Below, in pieces: positions 24,108 to 33,804 of a stretch of 64,000 bases of DNA. The translations under genes and the position numbers were made by a program. The notes beneath the pieces are model-generated. The model had not been told where the DNA came from. It did not search any database and was given only the letters and a program-made list of their open reading frames with translations. The first letter of the stretch is position 1, and every line of letters begins with the position of its first letter. The DNA is from Amblyomma americanum (lineage: Eukaryota > Arthropoda > Arachnida > Ixodida > Ixodidae). The stretch covers positions 76,837,056 to 76,901,055 of the forward strand of contig NC_135506.1 of assembly GCF_052857255.1 (NCBI RefSeq). The letters run 5' to 3'.

Positions 24108-25474
24108 AGCAGTACAAAAAAGTCAATGTGCAGGAAACTATCAATCCCTTTCTCCACAGCTGCTTCACAACTGAAACGTGAATTGGGGCTTTTTTTTGCC
24201 TGAATTTAACCTTTCGATTTCAGCTATGTCTAGAGAGTCCAAAAAAATCCGTCAGTGACTGTAACAAGACACAAGGTACCTGTTACTGCTCACTGATCAA
24301 TTGATTACCTGGTGACTTTCTGCATACACTGTGGATTATCAGGCAAACTGTCAGAATTAACCAGGCCAGTGAAAATATCGCATTTACTCGAATGTAATGA
24401 AAGTTTCTTTCCAAGATTTTCTGTCCCTTAAAGTCTACCCTCGTGATTTGACCGTGATTTGACTGCCCTAAAGCAGTGTTGCGGTGCAGCCATTGTGAAG
24501 CAATCGCAACTAGGTTTTGGTTTCCACAGTTTTGGGGTATTACGTCTGTGGCAACATGAGTACCATGGAAGCCAAGTCCGAGTCTATCCAAAAGTCAAAA
24601 CTTCATCCTTTGTGTTCATTGGGATACCGCGCCTCCCGCGTTGTGGCGTCACATTCTTTAAATGCGGCACCGTACGCATCGCACATCAACCACCACCCCG
24701 TACAAGGCACCAGAGGGGGCACCCATCTTCATGTGCTTTGTGCTAGCTTACTGAGGTGGGCGCACTGTCCCGCTTCCTTAGCGAATTTCTCGCTGAGAAG
24801 AGCAGCTGCGACAGCCGCAGTCAGCCCAGGCTCGTCCCGCAGAGGACAAGAGAGCCGCACATCCTCTAGTGCACGTTGCCGTGCCGGTTCCCGCATGTGC
24901 GCACTGAGGGTAGCGCAGGCTCAGACACCTGGCAGGTACAGCTCTGGGCGCTGTGTGCATGCGCAGACTGGCTCCAGCACATGCGCAGGCGCTCAGGCAT
25001 GCTATGCACATCATTAGGAAGTGTTCATGGAGTTGTGCTACGGCAACGCGTGCGATGCCATCCCAGAGGAAGTACGCTGAACTGAAACCACACCAAGCAA
25101 GCATTCCAGAAACGTTACTCGCATGCAATAAATACTTGAGTTCAAATATGTACCAAATTCGGATCAAATGAAGTATCGAATACTTTACTATTTGATCGAA
25201 CGTTTGAAATTACCAAATATTTGCTCATGCCTAGAAATAACCCCTTAGGCATTAATTATCGGGTGGGAGAAAATTTTCAAATTTTTTGAGAGAGCATACC
25301 AAGATTGCACACAAAGAATTCCCAGCCTCTCGGAAGATTATCTATGCCTAATCTCTCAGTAAACAGATCGCTACATATTAGGCATTTTAAGCACACATGC
25401 TTGTGCAGAACAAGCAGGCAGGTGCATTCGCTGGAGCCGTACCAGAGCTACCATAAAACAAAGGGGCGTCCATC
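24108..25474. other. Intron with hAT-type terminus, no gene
   Basis: About 25130-25233 ends ATTTGCTCATGCCTA, which matches the right terminus of the hAT element at 48023 (ATTCGCACAAGCCTA). It is probably the end of a related element whose other end I cannot find. 24400-25020 has CATTTACTCGAATGTAATGA, another DNA-transposon-like end. No exon is seen. Confidence 0.4.
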
Positions 25475-27174
25475 TTAAGGGGAGACATGGCTCTTCACAG
25501 CCGAAAATTGGTTTAAAAAATTGAATTTCTTATATTTAGTTTTCACTATTCTGAGATCTTTCCACAGCTATCTACGAATTTTCCTTACAAAACACCGCCT
25601 AATTCGTGTGTTATAGCGCTCAAAATATGTGAATCCGTGCACTTAAATTGAGGTCGAATTGCGCCAAACTTTGACTCCCCGCAGTTTGAGAAATATGCGC
25701 TCCACTCGCAACATATTGATTTCATTTGAAAGGCCGAGATTCAGGCTAATCCCATATCTCAGTTAGCGACCATGAGCAAGCAGTGGAAGCGGTAAACAAA
25801 GGTACAAAATTGTGCAAAACGCGTGCTGCTATTGGTCTCCAATATCATGCGACCAAAGTGGCAACTTTTAATTGGCTGGTGGCTTCAACCACTTGCAACC
25901 CGGTGCGAGTTGGTCGCACTGCGCCGTTCCACTGTCACGGCCAAGCTAGGTTCGTCAGTGCAAAATGAGGAATACATATTTCGATATGTGCAACATCTTC
26001 AGCCTATGAGGGAGCAAAAGATAGAGATCTGAAGCCGCTGGGTACACTGCATCATCGCAACCTGTTATCTACGATCAGCAATCAGATCAGCGCTCAGCAG
26101 TACAGCGCTACAGTGAGAAGTGAGCACAGATCCTCTCAAGAGATTCCTGCTGCATACAGGCAGCATAATTGTGAGTGTGCAGATGAGGAAGTGATACCTA
26201 AGGAGCTTTTGTTGATAGCCAGCAAGGGCACGATAGATCGAGCCTTACAGCAATGCTAGTGGTGTGACGGCAGCGGCGGTCACAAACCGGCGTCCCCGCA
26301 ACGTGCAGAATCTCAAACCTTGACAAAATAAACTTTGTTCTTAATCTTTTGAGGTGCAAGACAAGCAACGAGCACAAATAATTACTTAGTGGTTGATTGC
26401 AACCACAGTGTTGTTGCGAGATACACACATGCACACTTCGACTTCGACAACAACTTCTGGGAAGTCACGATGCAAAGGCATTGATCTCTGGTACCAGCCT
26501 CCAGATCGTGCCATTTCTTCACCGGCAATTTCCTTGTTGCAAGCGGGATTATGTTGATGAAAAATGGTACACCTACACCAGAAACAGACAGAACACATTT
26601 AAGTGATTTCTAAGTTAGCCTTGGTGGCACAAAAATATGCCAAAAATGTCTTTCCCCGATTTCTCACAACTGCATTTCTGACACGTTCAGAATTTTGGAG
26701 GAGCAATATCTCCAGTTCTATAACAGCTATTATTATAATTCTATTTGTGCTAGAAAGATAAATGCACAGGCTCTGCAGTAATACTAACTTTAGACCACTA
26801 CATCATTAAGAAAATGCTCAAAATGAATCATTTTCACCAACCCCCAAAATGAGCTTTCTTCAACTTTGACCAGGTGCAACTTTCTTCCCAATCATCCTGG
26901 AACGCTTAATTATGCCTTACTGCACTCCTTAATGACTCTAAATAATTTATAAAAAGAAATGTTCTTCGTAAGACCTCATGTTTGTTAACCAAGTTTCTGC
27001 CAAAAAAAGACATACTTTCCTTGATCCATCTACAATTGACTGCTGCAAGAGAAAATCATTTGCAATTTCGGAATCAGCACATGAAAATGCACGGACAGTA
27101 AAAATTTGGTGTGAATCTGTTCATAAATTTTTTTTCAAAATGTGTCTAAGAGAGGTGGCCCCCCCCCCCCTTAA
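25475..27174. mobile_element. TTAA-flanked element with G-rich ends
   Basis: The left border reads TTAAGGGGAGACATGGCTC; the right border on the other strand reads TTAAGGGGGGGG... then CCACCTCTCTTAGA. TTAA on both sides suggests a piggyBac-like target choice. No transposase is visible inside, so it would be a non-autonomous element of 1.7 kb. The ends are similar rather than identical, and borders are inferred by eye. Confidence 0.45.
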
Positions 27175-27486
27175 AAACGATTTTCCGCATTCATCTAGTA
27201 CACCTGACTCGAGATGCTTCTAGGCAAAGTTTTCCAGATTTAAAGGTGCCCTGCAACGTAAATCAAGCACGAGGTCTTCATCCTTTGTTAGCAAAGTAAG
27301 AGACACTGTGACGCCTGAACGCCCAAAGAGATCAGATATGCACATTTCGAACCAATGGAGTTGCAACGTAGTGGCGATTTTTGGCCGCAGTAATGAGATT
27401 GGGCACTGCCTTTCTGACCGGCTGGGCATCCAGTTTGAACCTAGTTCCTTTATATTTGGAAAATGGATCCAAAATATTATGCCTCT
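27175..27486. other. Intron left of the LTR element
   Basis: Nothing recognisable. The last bases CTCT (27483-27486) are the target duplication of the gypsy element. Confidence 0.5.
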
Positions 27487-27845
27487 TGTTACGTTTCGCC
27501 TACGACGCGCGGTATAGCCGGCGCGGATGCAACGGACGCCGGGGCTTCGTTCAAAGTGGCGGTCATTTTGGCCCGTTCAGTGCTGCCGCAACGCCTCCCG
27601 CCAAGCGCGTCCAGGCAGGTTTCAATGCCACGTGTCTTCGTGTGTGCGTGTGTGTGTGTGTGCATGTTGGTGCCCACGCTTGTCAAAGCGCGGCAGCCAT
27701 GGAGAGGAGCTCCCCAACTGGGAGGCGAGGAGGTCTGACCGGCGCCGGCCCGGCGGACGCGTCACGTCACGTCTCAACATGTCCGTGCGTCGCCGTCTCA
27801 TGCGCCTCATCCCGAGCCGTTCCTTCTTGCCCTAGACTCCGAGGG

Positions 27846-27851
27846 TATAAA
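27846..27851 (+). promoter_or_regulatory. LTR TATA box
   Basis: TATAAA in the context GAGGGTATAAAGGCAGC. Transcription would start about 25-30 bases on, near the GAGAGGCTTCG stretch. It is repeated in the 3' LTR at 33585-33590. Confidence 0.7.
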
Positions 27852-27940
27852 GGCAGCTGCCCCGGACGCCAAAGAGAGGCTTCGATTTCTTCCGTCGAGT
27901 AACGTGGTCGCCCTGACCAGCTGCTCTTTTGAGATGCTAG

Positions 27941-27946
27941 AATAAA
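27941..27946 (+). terminator. LTR polyadenylation signal
   Basis: AATAAA followed by the GT-rich GTTGTTCTGTTGG. The working copy is the one in the 3' LTR at 33680-33685. Confidence 0.65.
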
Positions 27947-28063
27947 CAAGTTGTTCTGTTGGCAGTCGACTCATCCTTTGCCAGGACCTTCGGATGTTTC
28001 CAGCTGTGCCCCAGGCCGCCAGGCCAACGCTACCCTTGTGGCTTGCGACCCTTTTGCAACACC

Positions 28064-28094
28064 TGGTGGCAGCGGTGGGATTCGAACCCACGCC
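28064..28094 (+). other. Primer binding site, tRNA-Leu-like
   Basis: Two bases after the LTR, TGG (pairing with the tRNA CCA end) is followed by GGTGGGATTCGAACCCACGCC-type sequence with no visible break. The complement reads as the T-arm and acceptor 3' half of a tRNA whose 3' end is CGCTGCCA, the end of eukaryotic tRNA-Leu. The match runs 31 bases, longer than the usual 8-18. Confidence 0.8.
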
Positions 28095-28300
28095 TTTATC
28101 AGACTGGTTGCCTGCAGCGGAACGACTGCGCTGAATTCTTGGCTGCGAGGTTTGGTGAGTGCGGGACTTTCTTCTTCTGAGTTTTGCCAGGCTTTTGTTA
28201 GTGTCAGAAACAGAGCTGGTAATTGTGGTTGTCGTTGCTGCCGGGTTAGTTTGCGGCAAGACAATAGTAGGCAGTAGAGAAAGCAGCATTCGGAGCAGCC

Positions 28301-29497
28301 ATGGATTTGAAGTCGTTGCGCAAACCGAAATTGCTGGAGCTTGCAAGAGAGTTGGGTCTGGATGTCTCAGACAAACTCAGAAAACCAGAACTGCTAAGGG
28401 CTATTCTTGAGTTGGAGGCTGAGGATGACGAGCTGTCGGAATGCCTTGAGACCATTGAGGAGAGGGAGCAGAAAGACGAGCGCGAACGTAAAGAGCAAAA
28501 AGAGGAGCGCGAACGTAAAGAGCAAGAAGAGAAAGAGCGCGACCGTCAACACGCTTTGGAAATGAAGCGTCTCGAGGTAGAGATGGAACGCGCTCGTAAT
28601 GGAAATCAGGCACACGGTGCAGGGGAGCGGGTATCGTTCAAAATGACTGACCTGATGCGGCCGTTTAAACTTGGAGAGGACATTGGTTTGTTCCTGGTTA
28701 ACTTTGAGCGAACGTGCGAGAAGCAGGGGTTCTCTCGGGAAACGTGGCCACAGCGCTTGCTCACTTTGTTACCCGGCGAGGCGGCCGACGTAGTCGCTCG
28801 CTTGAAGAGAGAGGAGGCAGAGGATTTCAACCAAGTGAAATCGAGTCTGCTAAAAAAGTACAGGCTGTCAGCGGAGGCGTTCCGTCGGAAGTTTCGGGAA
28901 AATGAAAAAGGCAGAAGTGAGTCATATACAGAGTTTGCCCACAGGCTTATGTCAAACATGCAGGAGTGGCTCAAAGAAGAGAAAGCGTTTGGTGACCACG
29001 AGAAAATTCTGCAGTGTTTCGGGCTGGAACAGTTTTATAGTCGGTTACCTGAGAACGTGCGGTACTGGGTCTTGGATAGGCCACACGTTAGTACAGTGGC
29101 TAAAGCCGCCGAGCTAGCCGAGGAGTTTGTGACGCGTCGGGCTCGCGAAGCTAAGGACGGTCAAAAGGGTGAATTTGGCTCCAAGTATGAGAGGCCGAAG
29201 TTCACACCCATGAGAGCAAGGGGGGACACACGTAGTGCGGATGCGAGTGAAAGCAGTCCGACCGAACGTAAGGAGACGGCGGCAGCCGAAGCCGAACGCA
29301 GAAAGCGGTTCGAGACGAGGCAAGCGCGCGTGTGTTATACGTGCCAGAAGCCGGGTCACTTTTGGGCGCAGTGTCCAGAAACAAAAACAAAAGTCGTGTT
29401 TTTGTCATTATGTAGCACTGACGAGAACATGAAGCTTCTCGAAGCCTTACATGCGAGACTTCCTCGTGAACGGGAAAGAGTGCCGAGTGCTTCGTGA
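28301..29497 (+). CDS. gag: Gag of the gypsy-type element
   Basis: An intact frame of 398 residues. The N-terminus MDLKSLRKPKLLELAREL has a SAP-like helix pair, followed by a highly charged E/K/R coiled coil (about 45-105). The capsid-like middle includes FLVNFERTCEKQGFSRETWP, LTLLPGEAADVV and a region resembling retroviral-type capsid C-terminal helices. The C-terminal zinc knuckle CYTCQKPGHFWAQC (C-x2-C-x4-H-x4-C) lies near residue 343. The start is the first ATG after the primer site and follows AGCAGCC. It overlaps the pol frame by 65 bases in a different frame. It should assemble particles and bind RNA. Confidence 0.92.
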   Translation: MDLKSLRKPKLLELARELGLDVSDKLRKPELLRAILELEAEDDELSECLETIEEREQKDERERKEQKEERERKEQEEKERDRQHALEMKRLEVEMERARNGNQAHGAGERVSFKMTDLMRPFKLGEDIGLFLVNFERTCEKQGFSRETWPQRLLTLLPGEAADVVARLKREEAEDFNQVKSSLLKKYRLSAEAFRRKFRENEKGRSESYTEFAHRLMSNMQEWLKEEKAFGDHEKILQCFGLEQFYSRLPENVRYWVLDRPHVSTVAKAAELAEEFVTRRAREAKDGQKGEFGSKYERPKFTPMRARGDTRSADASESSPTERKETAAAEAERRKRFETRQARVCYTCQKPGHFWAQCPETKTKVVFLSLCSTDENMKLLEALHARLPRERERVPSAS

Positions 29498-32400
29498 TTC
29501 TGCAGCTACAATGGATGTAGTTCACCCCTCTTACGTAGAACCCGATATGTTCACGGGCGAGTGCGCATGGATCAAGCAAGCCGTGGAAGCTCATAGCGTG
29601 TGTCTGCCCCTAGCAAAAGTGCTTATTGAAGGACCTTTCGGAGCAATTGAGACGGAGGCCGCAGTGTCATCTATGCTGCCCCCCCAGTACCCGTACCTAT
29701 TTTCGAACAGGTCCGATCACCTCCTGCGCGAGAAGGGGCTTTTGTTTGGTGAGGCTAGCGTTCAGGCCTTAACCAGATCGAGAGTTCGGGAGCTCGCTGC
29801 AAAGGCGGTAGTTGCGGGGCCGACGTTGTCGAACAATGAGAAAGGGTCGGAGGCGCAGCAAGCTGATATTCAGAGCATGTCCGAACTGAATAAAATTGAG
29901 CCTGTAGCGTTGAAGGCACCAGGTACTGGAGAGGAAATGCCCGACACGGGAAAGTTAGAAGAGCTATCTGCAGATTTGCTCATCGCGCCTACGTCAGATG
30001 GACTTAATAGGTTGCTAAAAGTCAGCTGGTCGGCTTTGATAGCCGAGCAAAAAAAGGATGGCAGCCTAGAAAACATGCGCTGCAATGTCAAGGAAGGTAT
30101 CGCCAAGAAAAATGCTCGTTTTGTGGAAAGAGGTGGGATCCTGTACCGGAAGTATCTAGACCGCAGGGGAGTGGAGTTCGATCAGCTGATCGTGCCTCAG
30201 TGCTACCGTCAGGATCTGTTGCGCTTGTCGCATGGCGGTTCGTGGTCCGGACACCTAGGAGTTAAGAAGACTAAGGACCGTCTCTTGCAAGAGTACTATT
30301 GGCCAGGGTGTTTTCGTGACGCAGAACACTTTGTGAGGACATGTGACACCTGTCAGCGGGTTGGCAAACCAGGGGACAAATCGAGGGCGCCGTTGAAGTT
30401 GGTACCTATCATTACGGAGCCTTTTAGACGGCTCGTTATGGATACAGTGGGACCTCTGCCGGTAACAGCCACGGGTTACAGACACATTTTGACTGTGATC
30501 TGCCCAGCGACAAAGTTCCCTGAAGCAGTGCCGCTTAAAGAACTCAGCTCAGTTGAGATAGTCAATGCACTACTGTCCATATTTGCGCGAGTTGGTTTTC
30601 CTGCGGAAATCCAGTCAGATCAGGGCACAGTGTTTACTAGCGCTTTGACGACAGCCTTTCTCGAAAGGTGTGGGGTAAAGCTGTTACACAGCTCAGTGTA
30701 CCCCCCACAGTCGAATTCCGTTGAGAAGCTCCACTCCGTCATGAAGCGCGTGTTGAGAGCATTGTGTTTTGAACAACAAAGTGATTGGGAGCTGTGTCTG
30801 CCTGGGGTGATGTTTGCATTAAGGACCGCGCCGCATGCGGCTACGGGGTTTTCGCCAGCTGAGCTGGTGTACGGTCGCTCGCTACGGTCTCCGCTTCGCA
30901 TGCTTCGAGAATCGTGGGAAGGCAGGGGCGACGACCCAGTCGTGGTCGAGTACGTGCTTAGGCTCCTCGAACGCTTAAGAAGGGCACAGGAGTTGTCAGG
31001 TGAAGCAATGGCAAAGGCCCTGCAGAGGGCCAAGGTTTATTATGATCGGACAGCCAGGGCCCGTCGTTTTGAGGTGGGCGATGAGGTAATGATATTGCGC
31101 ACATCGCTAAAAAACCAACTCGACGTGCAGTCGGAGGGCCCAGCACGGATTGTTCAAAAACTGTCGGACGTTAACTACGTGGTGAGTCTGCAAGGAAAAC
31201 GGAAAGCACAGCAAGTTTACCACTGTAATCTGCTCAAACCCTATAGACAACGGGAAGCAGTGGTGTGTATGATGGTAAACGTTCCCGAAGAGCTTCCGGG
31301 ACTAGGCTCAGTGATGAACAGGGAAGACACCGATCAGGTCATTAGTGACTTACTCAGTAAAGCACCGCTGTCGCCTGAGCAGAAAACCGAACTACACCAA
31401 CTCTTACAAGAGTTTCAAGGTCAGTTCTCTGAGAGGCCTGGTAGGACTTCTGTCCTTACTCATAAAATAGAACTTACCTCCCCAGAGCCAGTACGATCCA
31501 AGGTGTACCGGGTGTCACCCCGCCAGCGCGATATTATGGAGGCTGAGGTAAAGAAAATGCTACAGCTTGGTGTTATTGAGGCGGGTGAGAGTGATTATAC
31601 CTCCCCTTTGATTTTAGTTGAGGTACCGGGCAAGGAACCTCGTCCTTGCGTCGACTACCGCAGGCTTAATTCCATCACTAAGGATCAAATTTATCCGATC
31701 CCTAACATCGAGGAGCGCCTTGAGAAAGTTAGTAGCGCTCAGTTTATTTCCACCCTAGATCTTGTCAGGGGTTATTGGCAGGTTCCACTTACAGAAGAGG
31801 CTAGTAGGTATGCGGCGTTCATTTCACCAATGGGAACATTCCGTCCTAAAGTTTTGAGTTTTGGTTTGAAGAATGCGCCATACTGCTTTTCAAGCCTCAT
31901 GGACAAAGTGTTGCGGGGACAGGAAGAATTCGCTTTACCGTATTTAGACGACGTAGCGATATTCTCCGCATCCTGGTCTGAGCATATGGCACACTTGCGG
32001 GCAGTGCTAACCCGCCTGCGCGAAGCGGGCTTGACAGTCAAGGCTCCCAAGTGCCAATTAGCACAGGCCGAGGTTGTCTACCTCGGTCACGTGATTGGAC
32101 AGGGTCGTCGCCGCCCCTGTGAAATAAAGGTGGCCGCTGTGCGAGACTTCCCGCAACCGCGCACGAAGACCGATATTCGGTCGTTCTTAGGTGTCGCCGG
32201 CTACTATCAGAGGTACATCCCCAGGTACTCCGATATCGCGGCTCCCCTGACGGATGCTCTAAGAAAAACAGAGCCCCAAATAGTCGTCTGGGGCGAGACA
32301 AGGGAAAGAGCTTTTAGCGCCTTAAAGAGCGCCCTAACAAGCCAGCCTGTGCTACGATCGCCAGACTACACAAAAGGGTTCGTTGTTCAGTGCGATGCTA

Positions 32401-32747
32401 GTGAGCGAGGCATGGGCGTTGTACTGTGCCAACGGGAAAATGGAGAAGTGGAACACCCCGTCCTGTATGCTAGTCGTAAGCTGACCTGTTGTGAGCAGGC
32501 GTACAGCGCCACCGAGAAAGAGTGTGCGCGTCTCGTGTGGGCCGTTCAGAAATTGTCATGCTACCTAGCCGGCTCGAGGTTTATCATTGAGACGGATCAC
32601 TGCCCTCTCAAATGGCTGCAGACCATCTCTCCCAAAAATGGCCGCCTCCTGCGCTGGAGCCTCGCTTTGCAACAATATTCCTTTGAGGTGCGTTACAAAA
32701 AGGGGAGTCTCAACGGTAACGCCGATGGCTTAAGTCGAGGCCCCTAA
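29433..32747 (+). CDS. pol: Pol: protease-integrase-RT-RNase H (permuted order)
   Basis: The frame opens after TGA at 29430-29432 and is uninterrupted for 1104 codons. Numbering from the ATG at 29451: a retropepsin-like start with RDSAAT at 15-20. The integrase zinc part has H261, H268, C298 and C301. The integrase core has D331 (MDTVGPL), D390 (QSDQGT) and E425 (SVEKLHS), exactly D-x34-E for the last pair. A GPxRIV module lies at 563-568. The reverse transcriptase covers about 695-880 with YLDD at 831-834. RNase H has D982, E1022, D1049 and D1092. Expression probably needs a +1 shift from gag. DSA instead of DSG at the protease site is odd. Confidence 0.95.
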   Translation, partial: SFSKPYMRDFLVNGKECRVLRDSAATMDVVHPSYVEPDMFTGECAWIKQAVEAHSVCLPLAKVLIEGPFGAIETEAAVSSMLPPQYPYLFSNRSDHLLREKGLLFGEASVQALTRSRVRELAAKAVVAGPTLSNNEKGSEAQQADIQSMSELNKIEPVALKAPGTGEEMPDTGKLEELSADLLIAPTSDGLNRLLKVSWSALIAEQKKDGSLENMRCNVKEGIAKKNARFVERGGILYRKYLDRRGVEFDQLIVPQCYRQDLLRLSHGGSWSGHLGVKKTKDRLLQEYYWPGCFRDAEHFVRTCDTCQRVGKPGDKSRAPLKLVPIITEPFRRLVMDTVGPLPVTATGYRHILTVICPATKFPEAVPLKELSSVEIVNALLSIFARVGFPAEIQSDQGTVFTSALTTAFLERCGVKLLHSSVYPPQSNSVEKLHSVMKRVLRALCFEQQSDWELCLPGVMFALRTAPHAATGFSPAELVYGRSLRSPLRMLRESWEGRGDDPVVVEYVLRLLERLRRAQELSGEAMAKALQRAKVYYDRTARARRFEVGDEVMILRTSLKNQLDVQSEGPARIVQKLSDVNYVVSLQGKRKAQQVYHCNLLKPYRQREAVVCMMVNVPEELPGLGSVMNREDTDQVISDLLSKAPLSPEQKTELHQLLQEFQGQFSERPGRTSVLTHKIELTSPEPVRSKVYRVSPRQRDIMEAEVKKMLQLGVIEAGESDYTSPLILVEVPGKEPRPCVDYRRLNSITKDQIYPIPNIEERLEKVSSAQFISTLDLVRGYWQVPLTEEASRYAAFISPMGTFRPKVLSFGLKNAPYCFSSLMDKVLRGQEEFALPYLDDVAIFSASWSEHMAHLRAVLTRLREAGLTVKAPKCQLAQAEVVYLGHVIGQGRRRPCEIKVAAVRDFPQPRTKTDIRSFLGVAGYYQRYIPRYSDIAAPLTDALRKTEPQIVVWGETRERAFSALKSALTSQPVLRSPDYTKGFVVQCDASERGMGVVLCQRENGEVEHPVLYASRKLTCCEQAYSATEKECARLVWAVQKLSCYLAGSRFIIETDHCPLKWLQTISPKNGRLLRWSLALQQYSFEVRYKKGSLNGNADGLSRGP

Positions 32748-33227
32748 CGTAGGAATCTGCCTCAAAGTTGTTTGTTACTGATGTTTTCTTCCTGAGGCAG
32801 GATTTTTAACATATTGCTTTTGTTTAGTGTTTCAAAGTGATGACGTGCTTTCTAGTGCAATTTTCCCATTTGTGGACGCGTTCTGAGTGCTGCTTGACTA
32901 CTGTAAGGAACTAGGCAGTAGTATAAAAGGGGAAAGAGCCTGGCAGAGCTTGGTGAGGGTTGTCTCGTGCTTGCTGACTGAGCGGTTGCGTTTCGGCGTA
33001 GTTCTAACGCTTGCTGGGAACGAGAACAAAAATGGCAACTCTCCCGACGTCACTTTGCAGTGTCCTGTGTGAACCTGAACCTGAGAACGAGGCCTTCTCT
33101 GTGCGCTGCGCTCAAGCAATGCCGAGGGAAGACCGATTTCGATTACGAGCATCATCGAGCGACATCCCTCCGGACAGCGGATGCAGTCCCCTGACCATCG
33201 GGATCTCCTTCTCCCGGCGGGGCGGTC
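32748..33227 (+). other. Non-coding spacer between pol and 3' LTR
   Basis: 480 bases with no long frame. A TATAAAAGGGG-like motif occurs at about 32921. The purine-rich stretch before the 3' LTR (CGGCGGGGCGG) is a weak polypurine tract. There is no integrase or envelope remnant here. Confidence 0.6.
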
Positions 33228-33800
33228 TGTTACGTTTCGCCTACGACGCGCGGTATAGCCGGCGCGGATGCAACGGACGCCGGGGTTTCGTTCAAAGTGG
33301 CGGTCATTTTGGCCCGTTCAGTGCTGCCGCAACGCCTCCCGCCAAGCGCGTCCAGGCAGGTTTCAATGCCACGTGTCTTCGTGTGTGCGTGTGTGTGTGT
33401 GCATGTTGGTGCCCACGCTTGTCAAAGCGCGGCAGCCGGGGAGAGGAGCTCCCCAACTGGGAGGCGAGGAGGTCTGACCGGCGCCGGCCCGGCGGACGCG
33501 TCACGTCACGTCTCAACATGTCCGTGCGTCGCCGTCTCGTGCGCCTCATCCCGAGCCGTTCCTTCTTGCCCTCGACTCCGAGGGTATAAAGGCAGCTGCC
33601 CCGGACGCCAAAGAGAGGCTTCGATTTCTTCCGTCGAGTAACGTGGTCGCCCTGACCGGCTGCTCTTTTGCGATGCTAGAATAAACAAGTTGTTCTGTTG
33701 GCAGTCGACTCATCCTTTGCCAGGACCTTCGGATGTTTCCAGCTGTGCCCCAGGCCGCCAGGCCAACGCTACCCTTGGGGCTTGCGACCCATTTGCAACA
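33228..33800 (+). repeat. 3' LTR
   Basis: Copy of 27487-28061 with about nine substitutions and one TG unit less. TATAAA at 33585-33590 and AATAAA at 33680-33685. Followed by the CTCT target duplication. Confidence 0.95.
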
Positions 33801-33804
33801 CTCT

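Larger units (their letters stand above)
27487..28061 (+). repeat. 5' LTR
   Basis: Starts TGTTACG and ends GCAACA, with a copy at 33228-33800. It holds a GT microsatellite, TATAAA, AATAAA and a CpG-rich U3. It is two bases longer than the 3' LTR because of one extra TG unit. Confidence 0.95.
27487..33800 (+). mobile_element. Ty3/gypsy-type LTR retrotransposon, integrase before RT
   Basis: This is a complete element of 6314 bases with two LTRs, a primer binding site, a gag frame and one long pol frame. A CTCT duplication lies at 27483-27486 and 33801-33804. LTR identity by eye is about 98.4% (nine substitutions and one two-base indel), so it is a young insertion. Pol runs protease, integrase, reverse transcriptase, RNase H. 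The RT/RNase H sequence is gypsy-like, yet the order is that of Ty1/copia and Gmr1-type elements. There is no env frame. It lies antisense to DHX30 in its largest visible intron. Confidence 0.93.

Noticed and set aside
24517..25017. Long plus-strand frame of 166 residues
   Set aside because: No recognisable domain, overlapping frames of equal quality on both strands, and transposon-like ends nearby. Not supported as a gene.
28071..28096. tRNA gene suggested by the T-arm sequence after the 5' LTR
   Set aside because: Only the 3' half is present, in antisense, directly after an LTR and starting with TGG. It is the primer binding site, not a tRNA gene.
29451..30420. Copia (Ty1) element, because integrase precedes RT
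   Set aside because: The RT (YLDD with LDLVRGYWQVPL), RNase H and D-x34-E integrase with GPxRIV module look gypsy-like. The gag and the 4-base target duplication do not separate the two.
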